Positions 31,808 through 41,287 of a stretch of 45,456 nucleotides of DNA are shown here, one piece after another. The DNA lies in the NCBI GenBank assembly GCA_031254315.1, contig JAIRUQ010000126.1, forward strand, positions 1-45,456, written 5' to 3'. Every line of letters starts with the position of its first letter. Position 1 is the stretch's first letter. Position numbers and translations under genes: made by a program. The notes below the pieces were generated by a model. That model saw nothing but the letters and a program-made list of their open reading frames with translations, made no database searches and was not told the DNA's origin. Source of the DNA: Treponema sp. (GTDB lineage: Bacteria > Spirochaetota > Spirochaetia > Treponematales > Breznakiellaceae).

Positions 31808-33151
31808 GTGGCTATTTCTAAAGAAATAAAGCGTCTTGAAAAATCGAATGTTAAATTGAGCGTTACCGTCCCCAAAGAGGATGTCCGCGCCCAATACAAT
31901 GATATGCTCAAGGATTATACCCAAAATCTTCAATTACCGGGCTTCCGTAAGGGGAAAGTCCCCCGTGAAGTGCTTGAACGCAAGTTTGCCGACGCCCTCA
32001 AAGGCGACGCTATGGGGCGTATCATGGAATCCACCTTGCAGGAGCTTTTTAAGGAAGAAAACCTGCCCAGAAGCGAAAGACCCCTGCCCTACTCCACCCC
32101 TGAACTTGAGGGCGAGCCGGTTCTGGAACTCGACAAAGACCTCCAATTTTCCGTCGTTTACGACGTTCTGCCCGATGTAAAAATCGGTCAATGGAAGGGC
32201 TTAAAAGTCGAATATCCGTACGCGGAAGTCGAAAAAAAGGACATAGACAGAGAACTTGAAGAAATACGAGACCGAAACGCCATCGTCATGGATCGTGATG
32301 ACAGCGCCGATGCAAGAAAAGGCGATGTCGCCGCCGTGGACTACCAAATCTTCGCCGAAGACGGGAGCGCTCCGCCCTCTATGCAACGCAAGGATTTTAC
32401 CTTCACGATTGGCTCAGGAACCAATGTCTACAAATTTGACGATGATATTATCGGGATGAAAAAGGGCGAAACCAAAACAATCGATAAAAAGTTTGAAAAC
32501 GATCATTTTGAAAGCGAACTTGCCGGTCAAACCAGAAAGCTCGAAATAAAGCTGATTTCTCTTAAAGAGAAAAAACTCCCCGATTTAGACGACGATCTGG
32601 CGCAGGATGTCGATCAAAAATTCAAAACATTGGACGACTTAAAAAACAGCATAAAAGAAAGATTGGGCAAAAACCTCGACTTCCGCCTTAGGGAGAAAAA
32701 ACTCAACGAAATATTAAAGAAAATAATGGATAATACGCCTGTTATTCTGCCTGAATCAATGGTCAAACTGGAAGTTGAAGGACGCTGGCGCAGACTTGCC
32801 CGTTATTACAACGTAAACTTCGAGGCAGTCCAGCAGATGATGAGCGGAAAAGACAAAGAATGGCGAGAAGCGGCGGAAAAGGCTCTCCATTCACGATTGA
32901 TTATCGAGACTTTAATGGAACAGCAAAAAACCGAAGTTTCGGATGATGATGTAGAAAAAGAATTTGAATCGATAGCGGCGGCAAACAGCGTTGAAATTGA
33001 CGAAGTTAAAAAGCACTATGACGAGCAGGCGGTTTTCAACCTTAAAGAAGATATAAGAGAAAAGAAAATTACGGACTTACTTCTAGCGGAAAACACCCTA
33101 AAAACAGGAAAAAAGGAGAATTATCTGGATTTTATGACAGATAATGGTTAA
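31808..33151 (+). CDS. tig: Trigger factor
   Basis: 447 residues. Ribosome-bound chaperone and peptidyl-prolyl isomerase acting on new chains. The ribosome-docking signature GFRKGKVP is at 45-52; the FKBP-type isomerase domain (about 155-240) and the helical C-terminal chaperone arms follow. The start is GTG 31808 with AAGAGG upstream. It heads the tig-clpP-clpX-lon quality-control cluster. Confidence 0.95.
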   Translation: MAISKEIKRLEKSNVKLSVTVPKEDVRAQYNDMLKDYTQNLQLPGFRKGKVPREVLERKFADALKGDAMGRIMESTLQELFKEENLPRSERPLPYSTPELEGEPVLELDKDLQFSVVYDVLPDVKIGQWKGLKVEYPYAEVEKKDIDRELEEIRDRNAIVMDRDDSADARKGDVAAVDYQIFAEDGSAPPSMQRKDFTFTIGSGTNVYKFDDDIIGMKKGETKTIDKKFENDHFESELAGQTRKLEIKLISLKEKKLPDLDDDLAQDVDQKFKTLDDLKNSIKERLGKNLDFRLREKKLNEILKKIMDNTPVILPESMVKLEVEGRWRRLARYYNVNFEAVQQMMSGKDKEWREAAEKALHSRLIIETLMEQQKTEVSDDDVEKEFESIAAANSVEIDEVKKHYDEQAVFNLKEDIREKKITDLLLAENTLKTGKKENYLDFMTDNG

Positions 33152-33160
33152 ATTGATTAT

Positions 33161-33775
33161 ATGGACGAAAGAATGAGCTATCAGGTTCCAATTGTAGTTG
33201 AACAGACAGGCATGGGGGAACGTGCCTACGATATTTTTTCCCGTCTTTTGAAAGATCGCATTGTATTTCTGGACGGGGAAATAAACGACGTTTCCGCCGA
33301 TTTAGTTGTAGCACAGCTTTTATTTTTAGACGGTCAGGATGTTGAAAAAGACATCAATCTCTATATAAATTCTCCCGGCGGCGCTGTTACTTCAGGTCTT
33401 GCCATCTACGACACTATTCAACATATAAAATCCAGTGTGCAGACGATCTGTGTCGGGCAAGCCGCGAGTATGGCGGCTCTCATTTTAACCGCCGGAACCG
33501 AAGGAAAGCGGATGATCCTTCCTTCGGCAAGGGTGCTTATACACCAGCCGTGGGGCGGAGCGCAAGGACAGGCTCGTGATATCGGCATTCAGTCAAAAGA
33601 AATTATACGCTTAAAAAAAATGACAATCGAATATTTCGCGCAACACACAGGTAAATCGGTTGAACAAATAGCGTCCGATATGGAAAGGGATTTTTATATG
33701 TCCGCGCAAGACGCGGTTGCGTACGGCATAGCCGATTCTATTTTAGAGAGGAAAACAAATGGCAAAGCTTCGTAA
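33161..33775 (+). CDS. clpP: ATP-dependent Clp protease proteolytic subunit
   Basis: 204 residues. Serine protease of the ClpXP complex with triad S103 (GQAASMAA), H128 (LIHQPWGG) and D177 (ERDFYM). The motif YINSPGG is typical. ATG 33161 is ten bases after tig; a second ATG at 33173 may be the true start, as the family usually begins just before VPIVVEQT. It overlaps clpX by 17 bases. Confidence 0.96.
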   Translation: MDERMSYQVPIVVEQTGMGERAYDIFSRLLKDRIVFLDGEINDVSADLVVAQLLFLDGQDVEKDINLYINSPGGAVTSGLAIYDTIQHIKSSVQTICVGQAASMAALILTAGTEGKRMILPSARVLIHQPWGGAQGQARDIGIQSKEIIRLKKMTIEYFAQHTGKSVEQIASDMERDFYMSAQDAVAYGIADSILERKTNGKAS

Positions 33776-35018
33776 CGGACCTGAAGTTTTTGAAAGAGTT
33801 TGCTCTTTTTGTCAGAAGAGCGGAGACATGGCTCGCCGTCTTATATCGGGACCGAATAATGTTTTTATCTGCGATGAATGTATCGAAGTATGCAGAAAAA
33901 TCTTAAGTGAAGAAGAACACGAGCTTACCTCGCATTTTACGGGTGACATTCCCACTCCAAGAGAAATAAAAAGTTACCTCGACCTTTTTGTCATTGGACA
34001 GGACAACGCGAAAAAAGCGCTGTCGGTCGCTGTTTACAACCACTACAAGCGCATCGCCAATCCTCCTGTTGAAAGCGAAGAAGTAGAAATAGAAAAATCA
34101 AATGTTCTATTGATAGGACCTACAGGAACAGGAAAAACGTTACTCGCTAAAATACTCGCTAAAAAACTTAAAGTGCCGTTTGCCATTGTTGACGCGACCA
34201 CGCTTACAGAAGCAGGTTATGTAGGCGAAGATGTTGAAAACATCCTCCTTAAATTATTGCAGAGTGCCGGCGGCAATATTTCAGCGGCGGAAAGAGGAAT
34301 CGTTTATATTGATGAAATTGACAAAATCGCTCGCAAGGGCGAAAATATTTCGATAACACGTGATGTTTCGGGTGAGGGCGTTCAGCAGGCGTTATTAAAA
34401 ATTATTGAGGGGACAATTGCTTCGGTCCCGCCTCAAGGCGGCAGAAAGCATCCCAATCAGGAGATGATCCGCATTGACACCACGAATATTCTTTTTATCT
34501 GCGGCGGCGCTTTTGTCGGGCTTGATAAATTAATTTCACGCAGAGTTGTTCAGCATCCTCTGGGCTTTGGAGCGGAAACAGGCGGCAGTGAAAAATCACT
34601 AAAAGACCTTTACGACGCTATGCACCCCGATGATTTAATTCAGTTCGGCATGATACCCGAATTTATCGGAAGGCTTCCCATTACCGTCGGTCTTGAAGAA
34701 CTCAAACGTGATGATCTAAAGCGCATAATCACAGAGCCTCGCAACGCTATTGTCCGCCAGTATCAGGCATCCCTTTCCTATGACAACGTAAAACTTGAGT
34801 TTACAGAGAAGGCAATTGACGCTATCGCTGACAAGGCGATAAAACAAAAAACAGGCGCGCGCGGGTTACGCGCAATTGTAGAAAGACTTATGACAGATAT
34901 AATGTTCGATATTCCTTCTATGGACGGAAACAAGCAGGTAATCATCACGCAAGATACAGTGGAAAAATCCGAACCGCCGCAAGTAGTCTATCTGGAAGAG
35001 AAGCAAAAGAGCGCGTAA
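33759..35018 (+). CDS. clpX: Clp protease ATPase subunit ClpX
   Basis: 419 residues. Unfoldase that feeds ClpP. Zinc finger C15/C18/C38/C41, Walker A GPTGTGKT (120-127), Walker [10 protein letters not shown], and the ClpP-docking loop HPLGFGAE. Ribosome site GAGAGG inside the clpP end. The stop codon lies in the loop of a small hairpin (35009-35023) that may end the transcript. Confidence 0.96.
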   Translation: MAKLRNGPEVFERVCSFCQKSGDMARRLISGPNNVFICDECIEVCRKILSEEEHELTSHFTGDIPTPREIKSYLDLFVIGQDNAKKALSVAVYNHYKRIANPPVESEEVEIEKSNVLLIGPTGTGKTLLAKILAKKLKVPFAIVDATTLTEAGYVGEDVENILLKLLQSAGGNISAAERGIVYIDEIDKIARKGENISITRDVSGEGVQQALLKIIEGTIASVPPQGGRKHPNQEMIRIDTTNILFICGGAFVGLDKLISRRVVQHPLGFGAETGGSEKSLKDLYDAMHPDDLIQFGMIPEFIGRLPITVGLEELKRDDLKRIITEPRNAIVRQYQASLSYDNVKLEFTEKAIDAIADKAIKQKTGARGLRAIVERLMTDIMFDIPSMDGNKQVIITQDTVEKSEPPQVVYLEEKQKSA

Positions 35019-35034
35019 CGCTCCAAGATTTTTA
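35009..35034 (+). terminator. Weak terminator at the clpX stop
   Basis: GAGCG (35009-35013), loop CGTAA holding the clpX stop codon, CGCTC (35019-35023), then five T from 35029. The stem is only five pairs and the T-run is displaced, so read-through into lon is likely. Confidence 0.45.
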
Positions 35035-35038
35035 TGGA

Positions 35039-35077
35039 AGTTATTCAAAAACTGAAGTTTCCGAATAACTGTATAAT
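35039..35077 (+). promoter_or_regulatory. lon promoter with 32-bp palindromic operator
   Basis: AGTTATTCAAAAACT (35039-35053), GA, AGTTTCCGAATAACT (35056-35070): the arms match at 13 of 15 positions. TATAAT (35072-35077) follows one base later, so the palindrome covers the -35 and spacer region; no good -35 box is visible. It is not the CIRCE sequence. A repressor bound here would shut off lon; an activator replacing a missing -35 is the other option. Confidence 0.7.
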
Positions 35078-35089
35078 GAGGTCTCTCTG

Positions 35090-37633
35090 TTGAAAAAAAA
35101 AGCCGGTGAAAAAAAGAGTGTCTTTGACGGAATTTTTTCGCGCTTCAAGGGAAAAAGCTCCCTGTTCTATGACTACACGGGAACAGAAGAACTTATAACG
35201 GAAGATTTACCTCTTCTCCCCTTGCGTGACCTTGTGCTTTTTCCCCAGACAGTGGTTCCCATTTTTATTACATTCAAGCCCGGTATTGCCGCATTAGAAG
35301 AAGCGATAAAAAGGGATAACCGTCTTTTTGCCGCGTGTCTTAAAAAGAACGAACTGCGTATGTCGTCTGACGAACCGTGGGAAATCGGCACTGTCGTCAG
35401 AATTATCTCTCATCTAAAACTTCCCGACAATTCTTTTCGCATAGTTTTACAATGCGAATATCGAGGCACTATCGAATCAGTTCATTATCAAAAAAGTTTT
35501 TCTATAGTAAGAGTTGAGCCGTTAAAAACAATAGGACTAACCGAGCCTTTAAGTTCGGAAGATTTAGGTTTAATGCGAAGCGTCCAAAAATCTTTTTCTC
35601 AGTACGCCGAATACTCGGGGAAAATCGCCCCCGACACTCTTAACGCTGTCGAAAAAACAGAAGACCCTGAACGCCTTGCGAACCTTGTGTGCAACGCGGC
35701 GTTATTCAAATCCGAGAAAAAAATTGAGCTTTTAGCGTATACCGATACAAAAGAAAGATACCTCGCGATCCTTGAAATCCTAGAAAAAGAAAATGAAATA
35801 TACGGTATTCAAAAAAATATTTCCGGCAAAGTCAGAAAACGGATGGACAAACGCCACCGTGAATATATTTTGAATGAACAGCTCAGAGAAATTAACAAAG
35901 AGCTTGGCAAAGATAAAATTGAAGATGAGTTCGCGCTTTTAGAAAAACGCATCGCTGAAAAATATCCTCCTGATGAAGTTACAGAAAAAGCCGCGAAAGA
36001 AATAAAGCGATTGCGAAAACTCCAACCGCTCTCACCTGAGGCAGGCGTTTTGCGCGGCTACCTTGAATGGATAGCCGATCTCCCTTGGAGCGATTATTCC
36101 GTTGACTCAGGCGGACTTGATGAAGCCGAAAAAATCCTTGATGAAGATCATTTTGGAATGAGGAAAGCAAAAGACCGAATAATTGAATTTATAGCGGTAA
36201 GGCAGTTATTGTCAGGTAACAATCCGCCTGAGGGCGAAGAGATAGCCGTGGACATTGGTGGATTATCACAAAAAATAGAAGAGGCAAGACGCAATGAGCC
36301 TATTTCGATAAAAGGACCCATTCTCTGTTTTGTCGGTCCTCCCGGAACTGGAAAAACCAGTCTTGGCAAATCAGTCGCCCGCGCGCTGGGGCGAAATTTT
36401 GTGCGTGTATCGCTTGGCGGTGTCCGTGATGAAGCTGAAATCCGCGGGCATAGAAAAACTTATGTAGGCGCTCTTCCGGGAAAAATTATTCAATCGATGC
36501 GAAAAGCGGGAACTGTCAACCCTGTTTTTTTGCTTGACGAAATTGACAAACTTTCAAGTGATTTTCGAGGCGATCCCGCCTCTGCTCTTCTTGAAGTTCT
36601 TGATCCTGAGCAAAATTCAACTTTTGTCGATCATTATCTTGAAGTCCAGTACGATCTTTCAAAAGTTATGTTTTTAACTACTGCAAACTCTCTTCATTCT
36701 ATTCCATATCCGCTGTTAGACCGCATGGAAATAATTGAAGTTCCCGGTTACGGTGAAAACGAAAAACTAAGCATAGCGAAACAATTTTTAGTCCCCAAAG
36801 AATTACGCGACAACGGTCTTGCCTCCGCGAAAATAACATTCAGAGACGATACGTTAAAAGACATAATCCGCTACTGGACAATGGAATCTGGGGTAAGAAA
36901 CCTTGAACGTGAAACAGCGAGGTGCATAAGGCGCATCGCCCGTGACGCTGTAAACAAAGGTTACGGCAAAGACAAGCCCGTCCGCCAGTTCAACAAAATG
37001 GTAACGCCGGCGAATCTTGAAAAACTTCTTGGAAAGAAAAAATACAAACGTGACGTAGTTTACAGGGAAGCTCGTATTGGCGTAACATACGGTCTGGCAT
37101 GGACAGAAACCGGCGGAACGATTATGCCGGTCGAAACAATCCGCTATGACGGAAGCGGCGAGCTTCTCATAACAGGAAACCTCGGCGACGTAATGAAAGA
37201 AAGCGCGCGCATTGCTCTTTCCTATCTGCGAAGCACAGCGAGCAAATACAACTTCGCTGTAAAAGATTTATCAAAATCCGACTTTCACATCCACGTCCCG
37301 GAAGGAGCGATCCCCAAAGACGGTCCTTCCGCCGGCGTAACTCTCGCTTCATCATTACTCTCTACCCTCTGCAAGCTCCCTCCTCGTCCCGGCATCGCTA
37401 TGACAGGGGAGCTTACGCTCACGGGCAGAATCCTCCCCATCGGCGGATTAAAAGAAAAACTTTTAGCCGCGATCAGAAACGGCATGGAAAAAGTGTTACT
37501 GCCCAAAGACAACGAAGAAGACTGGGGCGAATTGGACAAAGACATCCGCTCTTCGATTAAAGTGGAGTTCGCGGAGACCGCCGCCGATGTGTTTACGCTG
37601 TTGTTTGACGCGAAGATTTTGCGCAAGAAGTAG
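35090..37633 (+). CDS. lon: ATP-dependent Lon protease
   Basis: 847 residues. Degrades misfolded and regulatory proteins. The N-terminal substrate-binding domain starts near LPLLPLRDLVLFPQ, the AAA domain has Walker A GPPGTGKTS near residue 417, and the protease domain has catalytic Ser near 746 in KDGPSAGV and Lys near 789 in GGLKEKL. Starts at TTG 35090, with GAGGT upstream. The promoter -10 box ends 12 bases before the start. Last gene of the quality-control cluster; the accessory island begins right after it. Confidence 0.95.
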   Translation: MKKKAGEKKSVFDGIFSRFKGKSSLFYDYTGTEELITEDLPLLPLRDLVLFPQTVVPIFITFKPGIAALEEAIKRDNRLFAACLKKNELRMSSDEPWEIGTVVRIISHLKLPDNSFRIVLQCEYRGTIESVHYQKSFSIVRVEPLKTIGLTEPLSSEDLGLMRSVQKSFSQYAEYSGKIAPDTLNAVEKTEDPERLANLVCNAALFKSEKKIELLAYTDTKERYLAILEILEKENEIYGIQKNISGKVRKRMDKRHREYILNEQLREINKELGKDKIEDEFALLEKRIAEKYPPDEVTEKAAKEIKRLRKLQPLSPEAGVLRGYLEWIADLPWSDYSVDSGGLDEAEKILDEDHFGMRKAKDRIIEFIAVRQLLSGNNPPEGEEIAVDIGGLSQKIEEARRNEPISIKGPILCFVGPPGTGKTSLGKSVARALGRNFVRVSLGGVRDEAEIRGHRKTYVGALPGKIIQSMRKAGTVNPVFLLDEIDKLSSDFRGDPASALLEVLDPEQNSTFVDHYLEVQYDLSKVMFLTTANSLHSIPYPLLDRMEIIEVPGYGENEKLSIAKQFLVPKELRDNGLASAKITFRDDTLKDIIRYWTMESGVRNLERETARCIRRIARDAVNKGYGKDKPVRQFNKMVTPANLEKLLGKKKYKRDVVYREARIGVTYGLAWTETGGTIMPVETIRYDGSGELLITGNLGDVMKESARIALSYLRSTASKYNFAVKDLSKSDFHIHVPEGAIPKDGPSAGVTLASSLLSTLCKLPPRPGIAMTGELTLTGRILPIGGLKEKLLAAIRNGMEKVLLPKDNEEDWGELDKDIRSSIKVEFAETAADVFTLLFDAKILRKK

Positions 37634-37642
37634 GCTTGGGGG

Positions 37643-38434
37643 ATGGTGGTGAAGAAGGCTGATGACGCCCTTAGAGTTGAGGGCATGAAACTGCTTATTG
37701 AAGGGCTTGGCGTTGTCGATACAGGACGTTTTATAAATTGCGTAAAGAAAGAGCGGTTTGATTATACAGAATGGCAGAGGGGGCTTTGGAAAGGGAAAAG
37801 TGTTGAGGAAATAATGGATATTAACGCTGAAAAAAAGAAACTACTTGATATATATAATAAGACTTCAAATATGAATTTATATAAAAATGCAAGTAAAAAA
37901 GAGAAGTTTCTTTTATTTATCCTTCCAATTATTCTAACATTGATTTTATTGTTCTTTTGTTGGGTATTTAAAAATAGTCCTGTATCTTTAATATCATTTC
38001 CATTGCTTTTTTTTATTTTTTATATTTCTGGTAAGAGATATGACAATTATATAAAAAATAAATATTGTTTACCCAAAAATCAGAACGATAATATTTATTA
38101 TCGAACTTTTATTAAAGATTTGAAAGCGGAGGGAATAAAGGGTAAAAAAATAAAATATTATATTGACCTATTAGGATTGGATAATAATTCAGACCAAAAT
38201 AACAAAATTAGCTTCTATAGCTATTTTACTTTGATTTACATTCCTGCGTTAATGGTATATTTCAATGATGCATTCATAGATGCGAAAATAATAGCATATT
38301 TAACCTTGGGATTATTTTTTGTACCAGTTTTTGTTTTTTTATTCAAAGCCTATTTTGGTATAAAAAAGAGAAAATATGATATGATTTTACAATTTCTAAA
38401 AAGAAGAAGTATTGAATTAAAATATAAACGGTAA
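37643..38434 (+). CDS. Antitoxin-like domain fused to a membrane protein
   Basis: 263 residues in two unlike parts. Residues 1-62 match the small partner of the PIN toxin at 934: EGMKLLIEGLGVVD, FDYTEWQRGLW and KSVEEI line up. From about residue 68 the DNA turns AT-rich and encodes an unrelated protein with membrane helices near 88-110, 115-130 and 200-245. There is no PIN gene nearby. The fusion looks recent and may be a recombination product. Starts at ATG 37643 (or GTG 37649) just after GGGGG, ten bases past lon. Function unknown. Confidence 0.65.
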   Translation: MVVKKADDALRVEGMKLLIEGLGVVDTGRFINCVKKERFDYTEWQRGLWKGKSVEEIMDINAEKKKLLDIYNKTSNMNLYKNASKKEKFLLFILPIILTLILLFFCWVFKNSPVSLISFPLLFFIFYISGKRYDNYIKNKYCLPKNQNDNIYYRTFIKDLKAEGIKGKKIKYYIDLLGLDNNSDQNNKISFYSYFTLIYIPALMVYFNDAFIDAKIIAYLTLGLFFVPVFVFLFKAYFGIKKRKYDMILQFLKRRSIELKYKR

Positions 38435-38548
38435 ATGAAAACCGATAATTCCGAAATCATCATTTATCAAATAAATGAAGACGAGCTAAAGGAAAATTCA
38501 GTTGTCAAAGATTACTTGATAACTACCGGAGATGATGGAAATGGGTAA
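38435..38548 (+). pseudogene. Remnant of a RhuM-type protein
   Basis: A 37-codon frame, starting right after the previous stop, reads MKTDNSEIIIYQ, then NEDELKENSVVKDYLITT. From family knowledge, RhuM (virulence) proteins open with a similar IIIYQ-type strand and later have an E-G-ELxENSVVKDYLIT-like stretch; here the DNA-binding part between them is missing. It thus looks like an internally deleted copy. It overlaps the start of the DUF1016 gene. The match is by eye only, and the chance of a real tiny gene remains. Confidence 0.5.
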
Positions 38549-39653
38549 GCAGAAACCAAAAATTGTATCCCAAAAGGTAAAGCCATTTGACGAGAACAAG
38601 CTGTTTGAGATGGTTGTGGCTATTATTGAAAAACGCAAGAACCGCGCCGCTACCTATGCAAACAGGGAAATTAATTTGATGTTCTGGGAAATAGGTAAAT
38701 ATATCAATTCGGTAATACTTGATTTCAAGCGCGCCCCATACGGAAAGAAGATTTTCTCGACATTGTCGAGAAAATTGGCTACACAATATGGAAAAAGTTT
38801 TCAGGAAGAAAATTTATACAGAATGACCCAATTTGCCAATATGTTTACCGATACCGTAATAGTCAAAGGATTGCTTATCGGGTTAAGTTGGTCTCATGTT
38901 TGTGAACTCATCAGGATAAAAAATGAGAAGGCACGTATTTTTTACGCAAAAGACGCTACCGCAAGGCATTTAGGCGTTCGGGAGATTCGCAGTCAAATTG
39001 CCCGTAAAGCGTTTGAACGAACCGAAATTGCAAACACTCAGTTGGCAGAATCTTTCGCTGTACCTTTTAATGTATTCAAAGACCCCTATTTACTAGATAT
39101 TCTGGAATTAAAAGAGAATTATCTTGAAGCATATCTGGAGAAAGCGATTTTATTGGGACTTGAAAACTTTATTCTTGAATTTGGTCATGGGTTTACGTTT
39201 GTAGCTAGGCAGAAACGGATGATCATAGATGATGATGATGATTTCACACTTGATCTGCTGTTTTACCATCGTTTGTTGAAACGGTTTATAGCGATTGAAC
39301 TTAAACTTGGTAAATTCAAGCCACAGTACAAGGGACAAATGGAGTTCTACCTTAAATGGCTCAACAGGCACGAGCGCACAGAAGATGAGAATGCCCCAAT
39401 CGGCTTAATCCTTTGTACTGAAGCGAGCCACGATCAAATAGAGCTAATGGAAATGGACAGGGCAGGCATTGCCGTTGCAGAATATTGGACGGTTTTTCCT
39501 CCCAAGTCTGAGTTTGAACAAAAAATCAAGGAGCTAACATTTGAGGCACGGGAGCGTCTTGAACGCCGCAAACCGCTTCCAACCCTCGGAATAAAAAAAC
39601 AGCTTGAATATTTTTATGAACCGAAGGATGAGGATGGAGATGAAAGCCAATAA
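38541..39653 (+). CDS. YhcG-type DUF1016 PD-(D/E)xK nuclease
   Basis: About 370 residues. An N-terminal DUF1016 helical region (LFEMVVAIIEKRKNRAAT, NREINLMFWEIGKYI) is followed by a nuclease core: DLLFYHRLLKRFIAIELKLG has D near residue 234 and ExK near 248, the PD-(D/E)xK pattern. The family is linked to mobile DNA and defence regions; the exact role is not settled. Three in-frame ATGs (38532, 38535, 38541) follow GGAG; spacing favours 38541. The end overlaps the decayed antitoxin-like copy at 39640. Confidence 0.85.
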   Translation: MGKQKPKIVSQKVKPFDENKLFEMVVAIIEKRKNRAATYANREINLMFWEIGKYINSVILDFKRAPYGKKIFSTLSRKLATQYGKSFQEENLYRMTQFANMFTDTVIVKGLLIGLSWSHVCELIRIKNEKARIFYAKDATARHLGVREIRSQIARKAFERTEIANTQLAESFAVPFNVFKDPYLLDILELKENYLEAYLEKAILLGLENFILEFGHGFTFVARQKRMIIDDDDDFTLDLLFYHRLLKRFIAIELKLGKFKPQYKGQMEFYLKWLNRHERTEDENAPIGLILCTEASHDQIELMEMDRAGIAVAEYWTVFPPKSEFEQKIKELTFEARERLERRKPLPTLGIKKQLEYFYEPKDEDGDESQ

Positions 39654-39784
39654 CGCCCTCGGGGCTAAGAGCATAAAACTGCTTTTTGAAGGGTGGGGTG
39701 TTGTCGATGCCGAACATTTCATAAATTGTATAAAAAAGTTTTGATTATTTAGTATGGTAACGAGAGCCTTGGAAGGGTAAAACT
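39640..39784 (+). pseudogene. Decayed third copy of the antitoxin-like domain
   Basis: ATG 39640 opens MKANNALGAKSIKLLFEGWG and then VVDAEHFINCIKKF, matching the start of the 37643 gene, before a TGA at 39743. One base out of frame the match goes on as SFDYLVW, stop, REPWKGKT, parallel to RFDYTEWQRGLWKGKS. So one frameshift and one stop codon broke it. It overlaps the DUF1016 gene end by 14 bases. Between 39785 and 39937 there are only promoters. Confidence 0.75.
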
Positions 39785-39838
39785 TGATACCTATATATGG
39801 GCGTTACTATTTTGGGTACTTATATAAATCTTTGCCTA

Positions 39839-39918
39839 TTGCATAGAATGACTCTTTTTTGTATACTATTATCAAGGAATAAGGGAACTTGACAATATCT
39901 TATCCTTAAATCTATTAT
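39839..39918 (+). promoter_or_regulatory. Two tandem promoters before the small basic gene
   Basis: P1: TTGCAT (39839-39844), 17 bases, TATACT (39862-39867). P2: TTGACA (39889-39894), 18 bases, TATTAT (39913-39918). Both point at the small gene at 39938, whose ribosome site AGGGGGAAA follows P2. Confidence 0.7.
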
Positions 39919-39937
39919 TCATAATTAGGGGGAAATT

Positions 39938-40063
39938 ATGCCAGTACATAGCGGTGGAAAAGTTGGGCAAGCTGGGAAAACTTTAGCTAAGAAATCATCA
40001 GGCAAGAGTGCAAAAAGCAAAGCAGGAAAAACTTTGGTTAACCACAAAAACAGTAAACATTAA
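39938..40063 (+). CDS. 41-residue Lys/Gly/Ser-rich basic protein
   Basis: MPVHSGGKVGQAGKTLAKK then SSGKSAKSKAGKTLVNHKNS and KH. Very basic, with the phrase AGKTL twice about 20 residues apart, so it is made of two imperfect repeats. Preceded by AGGGGG and two good promoters, so it is most likely expressed. Too basic and low-complexity for a fold prediction; could bind nucleic acid. I have seen similar short proteins in accessory regions but no role is known to me. 76 bases before the 40140 gene. Confidence 0.65.
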   Translation: MPVHSGGKVGQAGKTLAKKSSGKSAKSKAGKTLVNHKNSKH

Positions 40064-40139
40064 AACTGACGAAAAATTTGATACCTGATATTGAGGTTGT
40101 CAAATATATAAGGAAAATGCCTATCTTCAAGGAGAAAAA

Positions 40140-41207
40140 ATGACTTCATACGAATTAATTGAATTATATGATGAAATTTTACTTGATATTAACAAGTTAA
40201 AACCATATTCCGATGATATCACTAAACTATCTATCCTAATTGACACTAATAATAATCTTTTAGTTGATTGTATTTTAAATAAAGGTCTATACGATGATAA
40301 CACAATTACTTTCTCAGCTAATAAGAGAGATGAAATAATAAAATTGTCAACAGATTTTGTTAATGGTTTTGATATGCTCAAAAATCATTCGAGTCTAATT
40401 GATATAAAACAAAAAATAGACACTAAAAGACTCATGCCAGCATATAATAAACTTGAAAAAGAAATAAACAATATTTTATTATTACTTGATATTTATTCTG
40501 AAACGACACAGAATATTTATAATTATATAAAAAATAAAAACAATCTACTACTTATGAAAATGTTATATAGTATTAGGAAAGCATCATATAAATACAACGA
40601 AATTATTAATGACTACAGTAAATTAAAAGAGTTTGTTACAATGTTAGAGAGAATTAACAAAGAAGAAATTCCAGAAAGTGAAGAAGAAATTTATTTGCAT
40701 TTTTATAACGAAGAAAATGCCTTTAATTCCTACATTGAACATTTCTCATCGTTGTTAAGAATTTATAATGAATTTAAAAATGTTTTCAAAAGTAATATTG
40801 AATTAAAAGTTATTAAAATTGAATCCGGCTCCTTTCTAGATAAATTATTAGGAGACAAAAACATTATATCATTGATTACTGATATACTACATAAATGTTT
40901 TGATTTAGTTTATAGAAAATATACAACTGAAGGTAAACTTATCAGAAAAACAGATATTTTAAAATTTATTAAAGAAGAATTAGACATTATAGAAAGGTGC
41001 AAATCATTGGGGATAGAAAATAGTTCTGATACAAAAGAAGCAATAGATAAAACCTTGGTGATCATATCTGGGGAGATTTTGAAATTAGCGGGAAAAAGTA
41101 CAAAAATACGTGTGAACGATGAGATTTTGAGAATTGAAGATGGTATGTCTGAAAAATATTTACTAGAACATAAAACCATGTTAATTGAAGACCAACAAAG
41201 CAAATAA
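40140..41207 (+). CDS. Unknown 355-residue helical protein
   Basis: 355 residues, strongly AT-rich, no signal peptide or clear membrane helix. Long charged helices (coiled-coil-like at about 60-200), then a stretch IELKVIKIESGSFLDKLLGD near 240 leading into a hydrophobic helix, and a helical C-terminus. No enzyme motif is visible. The AAGGAG site is seven bases from ATG 40140. It lies between the small basic gene and the decayed methylase gene within the defence-like island; a defence role is only a guess from position. Confidence 0.65.
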   Translation: MTSYELIELYDEILLDINKLKPYSDDITKLSILIDTNNNLLVDCILNKGLYDDNTITFSANKRDEIIKLSTDFVNGFDMLKNHSSLIDIKQKIDTKRLMPAYNKLEKEINNILLLLDIYSETTQNIYNYIKNKNNLLLMKMLYSIRKASYKYNEIINDYSKLKEFVTMLERINKEEIPESEEEIYLHFYNEENAFNSYIEHFSSLLRIYNEFKNVFKSNIELKVIKIESGSFLDKLLGDKNIISLITDILHKCFDLVYRKYTTEGKLIRKTDILKFIKEELDIIERCKSLGIENSSDTKEAIDKTLVIISGEILKLAGKSTKIRVNDEILRIEDGMSEKYLLEHKTMLIEDQQSK

Positions 41208-41287
41208 AATCTTTCCAGATTTAAGGAATTTACATAGTTTCTTCTCCCCCTCCCCACAACCCCCAAAATACAATATAATACCCTATA

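Noticed and set aside
31626-31829. A 67-codon plus-strand frame between the membrane protein and tig
   Set aside because: It overlaps the end of one gene, the tig promoter and the tig start, has no ribosome site and no protein-like pattern.
35039-35070. CIRCE heat-shock operator before lon
   Set aside because: CIRCE is TTAGCACTC-N9-GAGTGCTAA; this palindrome shares neither arms nor spacing.
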